Assembly: GCA_026391455.1 (NCBI GenBank)
Contig: JAPLEH010000010.1
Location: forward strand, 1-64,000
Direction: 5' to 3'
DNA length: 64,000 bases
Source of the DNA: Bacteroidota bacterium
Lineage (GTDB): Bacteria; Bacteroidota; Bacteroidia; Chitinophagales; Chitinophagaceae
In this document: positions 9,145 to 16,782 of the stretch, in pieces
Numbering within the stretch: position 1 is the stretch's first letter
Layout: the number at the start of each line of letters is the position of its first letter
Position numbers and translations under genes: made by a program
Notes under the pieces: model-generated
The model's input: the letters and a program-made list of their open reading frames with translations, nothing else
The model's database searches: none
What the model was told of the DNA's origin: nothing

Positions 9145-9246
9145 AAGAGCTATTTTTTGCGAAAGGTAGCACTTTTCACTACTTTTTGCAAAAAATAACT
9201 CAAATTTTTTGCTTGTAGAGGCTATTTGAGGCCACCGCCAGCAGTT
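9145..9246 (-). promoter_or_regulatory. AbiE promoter region with TTTTTGC repeats
   Basis: TTTTTTGC occurs at 9153-9160 and 9205-9212, and TTTTTGC at 9183-9189, all in direct orientation in front of the antitoxin gene. AbiEi proteins are known to bind repeats in their own promoter. A similar role is inferred from repetition and position only, and AT-rich sequence makes chance repeats more likely. Confidence 0.35.
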
Positions 9247-10698
9247 TTAAACTAGCTGTGTTTCCAGCATACCCTTCCAGTTCACAAAACCGCACTTTGC
9301 ATCCGTATAATCGTGCATAACACGACTGAAATTAGCATGATATTTCTTCAAATAATCCTGCTTTCCCGTTTCCTTAATTTCTTTTAATACGGCATCCACT
9401 TCTTTTAACCCGGCCCGTAAAGCTTCCGTATTTTTATCAAAATGCCAGATATAGGTGGCTTCTTCGCTATTGAGTGTTTCCCACACGAGATGGTATTTTG
9501 ACTCCCCGGCTAATAAAAACAGGAAAGAAAAGGGATTCAGGATAAACCTGAGTTTTAAAATCTGTGAAAGATGCTGAGATGATAAAAATTTAAGCTGATG
9601 AAAATGTTTTGAGTTTTTGACGGCCAGAATATCATCCGCCAGTTTTTGATCAGATTCAAATAATTTTCCAGTTCCCGCAGGATTTTGTAGGAGCGTTTCG
9701 ATTGTATGTAGCGTGTTATCAGTTTTGCCGTTAAACCCAATTACTCCACGTTTAACAAACTCAAACCGCACACAGTCAATAATGCCGCTGTTAATCTGGT
9801 CAATGTCTTCTGACCGGGCAGAGATTGAAAGTATATCATTCTCATTATATCGTATTTCAAGATCAGCAGTTATAAGCTTTTTCTTCATCACTTTTGAAAA
9901 ATACTCTTTAATGGCTTCAAATTCCGGTCTTATATCTGGGTTCTCGACTTCAAAGGAAACATCTTGTTTCAATTCTTCTATATAGATTGAAAAAGAAACT
10001 AAAGCTTGCTTAAACTGAAGTTTCACAAAAGGCACTTTCATCGTCTTTTTAAGCGTGTAGTCAACCGGTTTTTTTAGTACCTTTTGCGGTACTATCTGCA
10101 ATACAGGCTCATTTAACTGCCCTGCAATCTCGGTGCTAACAGGAAATTGCCCTAGATGAACGGAATGAAGTAAATGGGAAGTGTTAATGGTACGAAACTT
10201 AATTTTCTCGATAGGTAAAAATTGAAATTCCACCTGTACGGAACTGCCAGGTTCGGGACGAGCCTCGTAATTGATAATTTCTGCCATTAATTCACCGGTA
10301 TCCTCGTTGTAGTTTAGTACCTGTACTAACCAGGCAACCCCTTCTTTAAATCTTTCAATAGGTGTTTCAATATCCAGGCAGCTTATTGGCAAAAGGCAAT
10401 CTGCTGAATTTATCATTACAATATCTCCATCAAATAGCAGGAGTAGCTGATCAAATTTTTTGAGATTTCCGGAATTCAGAAGTTTTCTATAATACTTGTT
10501 TCTCTGCCTGAATTGATTCTCGAGAAACTCGATGTGCTTATCCCGGTAATCATAGATAACGGGAATGTTTTCGGATCTCTGCACCCTACCGATATATTGA
10601 ATAAGCTTGCCTTCAAAAGAAAATGGGAAGGCCAAAACAAGGCTTTCAATATTTGTAATATCGGTTCCCTCCCCTAAAAATTGTCCTGTGGTTATCAA
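9247..10698 (-). CDS. TOTE-type primase-helicase, C-terminal part (after an amber codon)
   Basis: This 483-residue stretch continues the SF2 helicase of the upstream gene in the same frame. It opens with ITTGQFLGEGTD (motif V) and has QYIGRVQR (motif VI) at 34-41. The rest (about 70-483) is an uncharacterised C-terminal region. The stop between the two parts is a single TAG at 10704-10702, followed by GTT and then TTG at 10698. An independent start at TTG would leave half a helicase lobe without ATP-binding motifs, so this is best read as the broken 3' half of one gene of about 1122 codons. Confidence 0.7.
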   Translation of the reverse strand: MITTGQFLGEGTDITNIESLVLAFPFSFEGKLIQYIGRVQRSENIPVIYDYRDKHIEFLENQFRQRNKYYRKLLNSGNLKKFDQLLLLFDGDIVMINSADCLLPISCLDIETPIERFKEGVAWLVQVLNYNEDTGELMAEIINYEARPEPGSSVQVEFQFLPIEKIKFRTINTSHLLHSVHLGQFPVSTEIAGQLNEPVLQIVPQKVLKKPVDYTLKKTMKVPFVKLQFKQALVSFSIYIEELKQDVSFEVENPDIRPEFEAIKEYFSKVMKKKLITADLEIRYNENDILSISARSEDIDQINSGIIDCVRFEFVKRGVIGFNGKTDNTLHTIETLLQNPAGTGKLFESDQKLADDILAVKNSKHFHQLKFLSSQHLSQILKLRFILNPFSFLFLLAGESKYHLVWETLNSEEATYIWHFDKNTEALRAGLKEVDAVLKEIKETGKQDYLKKYHANFSRVMHDYTDAKCGFVNWKGMLETQLV

Positions 10699-10701
10699 AA
10701 C

Positions 10702-12615
10702 CTAAAACTGACCTTCTGAAATTTGCTTCATCTTTATTTTCTGTACAGCAGCAGAATCATCGCCGGAAACTGTTAGTACCTCACATTTACTTTTCAAAAA
10801 TTGCCTCAAAGCATCGATATGTTCTTTTCTTTCAGTTAGTACCAATACTTTATTGCCACCAACTACTTCTGCCTGTATATCTTCTGATATAAGCTGGTTT
10901 CGGCTTGTGTCGTGGATCAAGGCTTTATATAACGTTTCAGATTGGTCAGTTTTATAGTTAAATGGAATCAATAAATCAGTTTCTCGAATGATAATTGAAA
11001 ATTTCTGATTTTGCCTGGAACTGCGCTTAATTTCATAAATAATGTCTCCGATATGAACAAAGATTAATCTTTCGTCATTCCCTTTTCTGACGGGGGTGGC
11101 AGTAAGCCCGAATAAATAATAAGATGACAACTGACCAATTACCTCACGGAATGTTTTAGCAGGAACATGATGGCATTCATCAACTATAATGGTGCCGAAC
11201 GAAGAAAACAATGGGTTGTCTGGTTTAAAAGCAGCTAACGACTGAATCATGGCAACAGTTATGTGTGTGCCAATCTTTTGTTTGCCTTGTGCAATTTTGC
11301 CTATATGTACTGCCGCAATTCCCATGAAGGATTGTATGCGCTCTATCCATTGGTCAAAAAGTTGTTGACGATGTACTATGATGAGAGCCGGTTGCTTTTT
11401 TTGAGCAGCTATTCCCAATCCTATAATTGTTTTACCCGAACCAGGCGGTGCTACAATAATACCCATCTCCTTCTTTTCAACTACAGCAACAGCCAACTCC
11501 TGATGCTCATACAAGGATGCCCGGAAATTGAACTGTATTGATGTTAGTTTTTTTCGATTGTCCTGTAATTGATACTGAATTTTTTGTTCTTTGCAATACC
11601 TCAATAACTTTCCGACAAATCCTCGTGGTATAATTAACTTATCTTCCTTTTCTGTCAGAGCTTTAAAATATGTTTCTGTCCCATAAGTGTTTTTACCAAG
11701 CTTCTTCTTAATAATATATTCTGAATTAACAAAGTTCAATCCTTCTCTTAAAAAATTTATCAGGTTGGTACCGACCTCATTTCTGTTTAACTCAATATTG
11801 TTTGAAAGCCTAATCTGTAGAGTTCCATCGGTAGAAGTTGTATCAGCCTTTGAATTTTGTAGTGAAACTGAGGTATTATTAATCCGGTTATATATTTCAT
11901 TTAGATGACCGGTGGATACACGTTCAATAGCTTTCAGATATTCCCATTGATTAGGAATTGCTTGCAGAATATCCGAATCAATAAAACATGAGTTATTACT
12001 TTCAAGAGGAGTCTTTTGGAAAGGGAGAGCAATTAAATTACCCAGTCCCTTTCCGGAATGATAGTCCTGATTTGGAAACAGGCGGTCGTAATTGGAGTTC
12101 TTATCAAATGGGGAAATAATTCCGGATTGCTCAAGAAGATGCAGAATAATTTTCCTGCTTTTATAAGCAGGGTAAGGCTTATCAAAGAAAATCCAGACAT
12201 GGCCTCCTTTACCGCTTCTTGATCTTTCTATATAAGCAGGGATAATGCAATCCTCACATTTTTTCAGAAAGATTCTACATTCTTCTATCCAGGTTTTCTT
12301 ACTTGAAAGTGATTCGTCAAAGTCGGCTGCTATGAACCAGGATGTGTTATCTGCCAAAAGCGGATAGATACCTACAACTTCTTTGCCCTCAAAATGGTTT
12401 TTAATCCTTTGTTTAGTAAGCGGACTATACCTCTTATGTTGAAAGTCTTTTAGGGTGCCTCCATTGGCTTTATGTATTCTGAACTCATCCCAATTCAGAT
12501 CATATGCAGGCATGTAACCGCTTTTCCCTTCTTTTTCCCATCGAATAGCAAATACATCCTCCCGGCCCCTAAACAAGGAGAAGAAAATATTCATGTATTC
12601 ATCAGAAAAACTCAT
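10702..12615 (-). CDS. TOTE conflict-system primase-helicase, N-terminal part
   Basis: Residues 1-230 form an archaeo-eukaryotic primase (AEP) domain with FIAADFDE (D98, D100) and SGKGGHVW around H139. Residues 360-637 form an SF2 helicase: APPGSGKT at 389-396, DECH at 479-482, TAT at 505-507. This domain order is that of the primase-helicase of TOTE conflict systems, proposed anti-invader machines. The frame ends at TAG (10704-10702), inside the second RecA lobe just before motif V, and homology continues in the same frame. The protein is either truncated by a nonsense mutation or produced by read-through. A TAGCTTTG box sits 5 bases before the ATG. Confidence 0.85.
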   Translation of the reverse strand: MSFSDEYMNIFFSLFRGREDVFAIRWEKEGKSGYMPAYDLNWDEFRIHKANGGTLKDFQHKRYSPLTKQRIKNHFEGKEVVGIYPLLADNTSWFIAADFDESLSSKKTWIEECRIFLKKCEDCIIPAYIERSRSGKGGHVWIFFDKPYPAYKSRKIILHLLEQSGIISPFDKNSNYDRLFPNQDYHSGKGLGNLIALPFQKTPLESNNSCFIDSDILQAIPNQWEYLKAIERVSTGHLNEIYNRINNTSVSLQNSKADTTSTDGTLQIRLSNNIELNRNEVGTNLINFLREGLNFVNSEYIIKKKLGKNTYGTETYFKALTEKEDKLIIPRGFVGKLLRYCKEQKIQYQLQDNRKKLTSIQFNFRASLYEHQELAVAVVEKKEMGIIVAPPGSGKTIIGLGIAAQKKQPALIIVHRQQLFDQWIERIQSFMGIAAVHIGKIAQGKQKIGTHITVAMIQSLAAFKPDNPLFSSFGTIIVDECHHVPAKTFREVIGQLSSYYLFGLTATPVRKGNDERLIFVHIGDIIYEIKRSSRQNQKFSIIIRETDLLIPFNYKTDQSETLYKALIHDTSRNQLISEDIQAEVVGGNKVLVLTERKEHIDALRQFLKSKCEVLTVSGDDSAAVQKIKMKQISEGQF

Positions 12616-12883
12616 TTTACAAAGCTAATACAAGACATTCAATGACTCCACATGGCTCCTAAATTGCTCCCAAAACATTCCCTAATCCCTCCCCAACTCC
12701 TCCATAAAACTTCCAAAACTCAAATTGTGCTGTCTGAAAGAAAAAGTGTGCACAGCGATATCGGACAAACCAACCCCAAACTTGTAAAAACTTACAACTT
12801 CTTTCAACAACTTTCACAAACTATCAATAAGTGGAAAGTGAGCTTTTTGGCGGGTGTAGGTTTGCCTTCTAAAACCATATTAT
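12616..12883. promoter_or_regulatory. Divergent promoter region between TOTE gene and acidic-protein gene
   Basis: TAGCTTTG on the minus strand (12627-12620) matches the Bacteroidota -7 box and lies 5 bases in front of the TOTE start codon. The rest of this 268-bp AT-rich stretch holds no gene that I can support. The promoter of the rightward gene is not clear. Confidence 0.4.
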
Positions 12884-13132
12884 ATGAAAACCATTAAAGT
12901 AAAGGAACTGGAAGTTCCCACAGGCGCAATGCCTGAAGTAGTTGACATCCTGATCGACAATGAAATGGATAACAGCCTGACCGGTACAGATGATGACCAT
13001 GACTTCATCTACCTGGAAGTGAGTTATGACAAAGACGATGACGACCAGAAGGCGGCTATCCATGAAATTGAGGACATCATCGCCAATTATGAAGATGACG
13101 ATGATGATGACGAAGACGAAAAGGGGGATTAA
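12884..13132 (+). CDS. Small acidic protein of unknown function
   Basis: The 82-residue protein is strongly acidic, with DDDHD at about 40-44, DKDDDD near 49-54 and a tail containing six consecutive Asp. I do not recognise a family. The first 60 residues look like a small mixed alpha/beta fold rather than plain low complexity (IKVKELEVPTG, FIYLEVSYDKD). It is divergent from the TOTE gene and lies 60 bp in front of the gene leading into the recombinase. The acidic surface would suit a DNA mimic or a chaperone-like partner, but that is speculation. Confidence 0.6.
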   Translation: MKTIKVKELEVPTGAMPEVVDILIDNEMDNSLTGTDDDHDFIYLEVSYDKDDDDQKAAIHEIEDIIANYEDDDDDDEDEKGD

Positions 13133-13192
13133 TTCCCCTTTTTTAATTTATCTAATTGATTATCAATATTTTGTAACTTAGCCCTGTGGAAA

Positions 13193-13471
13193 ATGAAAGC
13201 CAAAATCCGCCCTTTAAAAAACCATGCAGAAACAGACAAGCTTGAAATAGCTGCCTGCAAAGAAATTCTAAATGCCAATGGAAATGAATATACCGATGAA
13301 GAAATCTGCCGCATCCGGGATTACCTGTACCAACTGGCCGAAATCCAGTGCAGGCATTTTAAGCAATGGCAGGCCAAGCAATTTGATAATATTATATCAA
13401 TAAACAGAAACGAAAATGAAACAGAAGAAAGCATTCCTTTATATCCGGGTGAGTACCGACGAACAGGCTGA
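13193..13471 (+). CDS. Small protein encoded just before a serine recombinase
   Basis: The 92-residue protein is basic at its N-terminus (MKAKIRPLKNHAETDK) and helical in the middle (ICRIRDYLYQLAEIQCRHF). The 3' end overlaps the recombinase gene by 56 bp in another frame, which suggests translational coupling. No family is recognised. Because it is tied to the recombinase, a role in controlling integration or excision is a reasonable guess. Confidence 0.6.
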   Translation: MKAKIRPLKNHAETDKLEIAACKEILNANGNEYTDEEICRIRDYLYQLAEIQCRHFKQWQAKQFDNIISINRNENETEESIPLYPGEYRRTG

Positions 13472-14966
13472 TAAAGGTTATTCGCTCAAACACCAGGAAG
13501 AACGGCTGAGAAACTATTGCCAGTTTCAGAATATTGAAGTGATGGGTTTGTATAAAGACGATTACTCAGCCAAAACATTTGAACGCCCTGCATTTCAGCA
13601 ATTACTTTCCTTTATCAAAAAGCATAAAAAGTCAGCCGACTTATTATTGTTTACAAAGTGGGACAGGTTCAGCCGCAATGCTGCTGATGCTTATGGAATG
13701 ATAAATACACTCAAAGGTTGCAGCATTGAACCACAAGCCATTGAACAGCCCTTAGATTTAAGTATCCCCGAAAATAAAATCATGCTTGCTTTCTACCTCG
13801 CAGCACCGGAAGTAGAAAATGACCGCAGGGCATTGAATGTAATTGTGGGAATGCGAAGGGCAAAAAAAGATGGCAGGTGGATGGCCACGGCTCCGAAGGG
13901 ATATAGAAATGTTCGGATTGATAACAAGCCCACCATTGTACCTAGTGATGATGCCAAACATGTTCAGTGGATTTTCCATGAAATCAATAAAGGTGTATTA
14001 GCTCCAGACCAAATTAGAAAAGCCGCAAATAAAAAAGGCTTTGAAGTAAGCCGCAGTTATTTCTGGACAATGATACGAAACCCGATTTACTGTGGCAGGA
14101 TATTCATTCCGGCTTATAAAGAGGAAGAAGCACATTATGTAAAGAGTGTACATGAAACTTTAATCAGTGAAGAACTGTTTTACAATGTGCAGGATATTCT
14201 GAACGGCAAGAAGCGGATGACTGTCGCAAGCACCAAACAGAAAGATGAACTGCCGCTCAGGGGTTTTCTTACCTGTTCCAAATGCGGCGGTCAATTAACC
14301 GGCAGTGCTTCCAAAGGAAAACATCAGCGGTATTTTTATTACCACTGTCAGCCGGGATGTAAAGAACGATTCCGTGCCGATGATGCCAATGATAAACTGG
14401 TAGCTAAGTTACAGGAGATCGCTGCAAAGAAAGAAGCGTTGAAACTCTACCGCCTGATTCTGGAAAAAGAACTGAAGAAATCCTCAAAAGAAAATACAGG
14501 CGATAAACAGAAGGTAATTGCTGAAATCAAAAAGAATCAGGAGCGGATAGACAACGCCCAAAAGCTGATGCTGGATGGTCAGTTGGACATCACCGAATAT
14601 CGTTCCATCAAACAGAAATTTGAAGCCGTGATAAAGGAAATGGAAGCAGAAATGAAACCACAGGTATCAAACACCAAAGATTATAAGCAATACCTTGATT
14701 TTGGTTTTAGCCTGCTCCAGAACATTGATGGGATGTATGTTTCAGGCAATACCCAGATCAAATCGCAAATACTGAGTTCGATATTCGCCGAAAAACTAGT
14801 TTTTCAGGAAAAATCATATCGAACTCTTGTTTATCATGAGGCCCTTGCGCTCATTCTCAACACCAGCAAGGCTTTGGTGAAAAATAAAAAAGGACAAACT
14901 GCTTCTAAAAGCAATTTGTCCTCTCTGGTAGTCCCGACAGGAATCGAACCTGTATCAAAAGTTTAG
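13416..14966 (+). CDS. Large serine recombinase (integrase of the island)
   Basis: The 516-residue protein has a resolvase/invertase catalytic domain (1-150) with the nucleophile Ser13 in YIRVSTDEQ and the FTKWDRFSR motif near 79-87. A recombinase domain follows (about 155-265), then a zinc-ribbon segment with C287, C290, C311 and C315, and a coiled-coil C-terminal region. It would cut and join attachment sites for integration and excision of the island. The last 15 residues (LVVPTGIEPVSKV and before) are the antisense reading of the adjacent tRNA-Arg gene, so the C-terminus depends on the integration site. Confidence 0.92.
   Translation: MKQKKAFLYIRVSTDEQADKGYSLKHQEERLRNYCQFQNIEVMGLYKDDYSAKTFERPAFQQLLSFIKKHKKSADLLLFTKWDRFSRNAADAYGMINTLKGCSIEPQAIEQPLDLSIPENKIMLAFYLAAPEVENDRRALNVIVGMRRAKKDGRWMATAPKGYRNVRIDNKPTIVPSDDAKHVQWIFHEINKGVLAPDQIRKAANKKGFEVSRSYFWTMIRNPIYCGRIFIPAYKEEEAHYVKSVHETLISEELFYNVQDILNGKKRMTVASTKQKDELPLRGFLTCSKCGGQLTGSASKGKHQRYFYYHCQPGCKERFRADDANDKLVAKLQEIAAKKEALKLYRLILEKELKKSSKENTGDKQKVIAEIKKNQERIDNAQKLMLDGQLDITEYRSIKQKFEAVIKEMEAEMKPQVSNTKDYKQYLDFGFSLLQNIDGMYVSGNTQIKSQILSSIFAEKLVFQEKSYRTLVYHEALALILNTSKALVKNKKGQTASKSNLSSLVVPTGIEPVSKV
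14885..14922 (-). terminator. Terminator of tRNA-Arg, inside the recombinase 3' end
   Basis: On the minus strand AGGACAAATTGC and GCAGTTTGTCCT form a near-perfect hairpin followed by T6. It follows the tRNA 3' end by a few bases. It lies within the coding region of the convergent recombinase gene. Confidence 0.75.
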
Positions 14967-15000
14967 GAAACTTCTATTCTATCCATTGAACTACGGGACC
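14929..15000 (-). tRNA. tRNA-Arg (anticodon CCU)
   Basis: The 72-nt minus-strand sequence folds as a cloverleaf. The acceptor stem is GGTCCCG/CGGGACT (first pair G-U) with discriminator A. The D stem is GTTC/GAAT, the anticodon stem GAAGT/ACTTT with loop TTCCTAA, and the T arm ACAGG-TTCGATT-CCTGT. The anticodon CCT reads AGG. No CCA is encoded. The 3' half overlaps the end of the recombinase gene on the other strand, so the tRNA is the likely integration site of the island. Confidence 0.93.
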
Positions 15001-15250
15001 AAAGCAGTTGATAGTTGATAACTGATAGTGAATAGTGCCTGTTTTGCGCTTTCACTTTGCCGCTTCTACTATTATCTGCGGGGCGGCAAAAATAGCCATT
15101 TATTGCATAAAAAGCAGGGGAAAAGGAGGGTTTTCAAGTAAAAAGGAGGGATAAAAGGCCCGCGTCAGGTGAGGAATTGGGATTGTGAATGCCGGTGCAG
15201 GAATGGCCGGGGATAGCGGCCCAGAGCGGTTTTCGAAACGGTTCGGCGCT
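15001..15250 (-). promoter_or_regulatory. tRNA-Arg upstream region
   Basis: TATTTTTG on the minus strand (15094-15087) fits the -7 consensus and could start the tRNA transcript 87 bases upstream of the tRNA. The stretch also holds a short copy of the GATAGTGAATAGTG repeat (about 15008-15040), also found near 19965-20064, and two AAAAGGAGGG copies (from 15121 and 15141). No gene is seen. Confidence 0.35.
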
Positions 15251-16705
15251 TTAAAAATGATAATTGAGCATCATATTCCAGTTCATCATATCCACTTTGT
15301 TCAATACATATTTACCATTGCCATAGGTATTGCCTTTCTTTCCTTTATATACCCAGAGTACCTGCGCATCCAGGCCCTTGAGCATTCCCGAAAATTCATA
15401 CCGGATATCCGTATTCAACTGGTAATAAGATGGCAACCCATATTTATTCAACGCATAGTGCTTTACATCCGGCAGGTCAACATAGCCCGCCGCCAGGTTG
15501 ATCTTCATGTGTGCTTTCGGTAACTCGTATCCCAATCGCGCCACCACCGCATGCACATCCCCCAACCCATCATTCCGTTCGCGGGGCATGAACGTAAAAA
15601 AAGGATCACGACCCCACTCCCGCGGCATGAGATAACGGCCCGCTGCTGTAATTCGGGTATAGTTCAACGAACCCTGCCACCTCTCATTTTCCCAACCCAG
15701 TTTGAAACCAAATACCATTGACGAACCGCCTTTTCTAAAATAAGTCTTATCAGGATCCGCATTACCTCCATCATGCAGGACATCCTGCCGTATATATTGC
15801 CCTCCTGCCACCAGCTTTGCCTTCTTTTTTCCTATGGGATAGCGGCCATCGGCTTCCAGCAAAAAAGAATTGAACATATTCTCCACCCATACATCATAGG
15901 CTTTTATCGTAAGTTTTGTATTCACCGTATGACTCCCGCCCAGCATCACTATTCCTTTTGAAGCAAGATTGCCGGCATAATTCGATTTCGTTCCATCTGC
16001 ATTCACCCCCTGTGCATATACCCCGATCGACTCCGCAACTTTGTACCAGCGTACCGTACTCCGGGGTGAGATCTCATACAGATAACCCCCTTCTATTTTG
16101 GTACCCGGTATTATATCATTCATCTCGCCATACAATCCGCCCACTTCCGTTGGCCGCATACGCCCATCCTGTAAATTGATAAAAGGTGTATTGATGAGTT
16201 GTTTACCAAATGTAAGATGTGATTTCTTCCAGCTGTACTTCAGGTATAATTCTTCCAGCCTGTCTATATTCCTTTTATTTAGTGGATCGGTTATATCAAA
16301 CAGACCGATCTCATAGCGATTTTGTAAATGTGTGGCCGCATCCGGCTTCGAAAGATCCGATGATCCGATATTGAAAATAAAATATCCGCTCAATCCCATC
16401 TGAAAATGCCGGAACGATGCGGTTTCAAATTTAATGCCCCCTCCCGCTGCATTGGCATAATAATCAGACAAGCCCTCCCGGTTATCTGTCGCCATAAAAA
16501 AATACCGGAAGTTGCCATGAAACTGTCCTTTCTTAAAAGCATACAAGATGCTATTGGTATCCTCCGGCTCTTGTTGTTTCCCTTTCCACATGGCTGCAGG
16601 TGTATGTACTTCCTGGTGTTGTGCCGCCAACGTATGGGTCATCATCAACAGCATTACCACCCCTGTTATCCGTATGTTACTATTCCATTGCATTTGCTGA
16701 ATCAT
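15251..16705 (-). CDS. OprD-family-like outer-membrane porin
   Basis: The protein has 484 residues when started at 16705. It begins with a signal peptide (core GVVMLLMMTHTLAAQ) and continues as alternating beta-strands of an outer-membrane barrel. The FRYFFMATDNREGLSDYY and GGGIKFETASF segments and the R-M-R-P-T loop resemble OprD-type porins. It would let small solutes through the outer membrane. The frame extends upstream to 16804, but the start at 16705 is preferred because the upstream part overlaps the neighbour's terminator and gene. It follows the CstB-like gene on the same strand and may take part in sulfur-compound traffic. Confidence 0.8.
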   Translation of the reverse strand: MIQQMQWNSNIRITGVVMLLMMTHTLAAQHQEVHTPAAMWKGKQQEPEDTNSILYAFKKGQFHGNFRYFFMATDNREGLSDYYANAAGGGIKFETASFRHFQMGLSGYFIFNIGSSDLSKPDAATHLQNRYEIGLFDITDPLNKRNIDRLEELYLKYSWKKSHLTFGKQLINTPFINLQDGRMRPTEVGGLYGEMNDIIPGTKIEGGYLYEISPRSTVRWYKVAESIGVYAQGVNADGTKSNYAGNLASKGIVMLGGSHTVNTKLTIKAYDVWVENMFNSFLLEADGRYPIGKKKAKLVAGGQYIRQDVLHDGGNADPDKTYFRKGGSSMVFGFKLGWENERWQGSLNYTRITAAGRYLMPREWGRDPFFTFMPRERNDGLGDVHAVVARLGYELPKAHMKINLAAGYVDLPDVKHYALNKYGLPSYYQLNTDIRYEFSGMLKGLDAQVLWVYKGKKGNTYGNGKYVLNKVDMMNWNMMLNYHF

Positions 16706-16734
16706 TATGCGCCTGACTGTCGCTTTTATTTTCA

Positions 16735-16760
16735 AAAAGCCCCCGAAGGGGCCTTTCGCT
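16735..16760 (-). terminator. Terminator after the CstB-like gene
   Basis: On the minus strand GGCCCCTTCGGGGGC forms a short GC-rich hairpin followed by TTTTT. It separates the persulfide dioxygenase gene from the porin gene and supports the downstream start chosen for the porin. Confidence 0.75.
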
Positions 16761-16782
16761 TTCATCAACCTAACCTTTACAT

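Noticed and set aside
9247-12615. Two separate genes for the primase-helicase
   Set aside because: The helicase motifs continue in the same frame across the TAG, so it is one gene with an interrupting codon, though listed in two parts.
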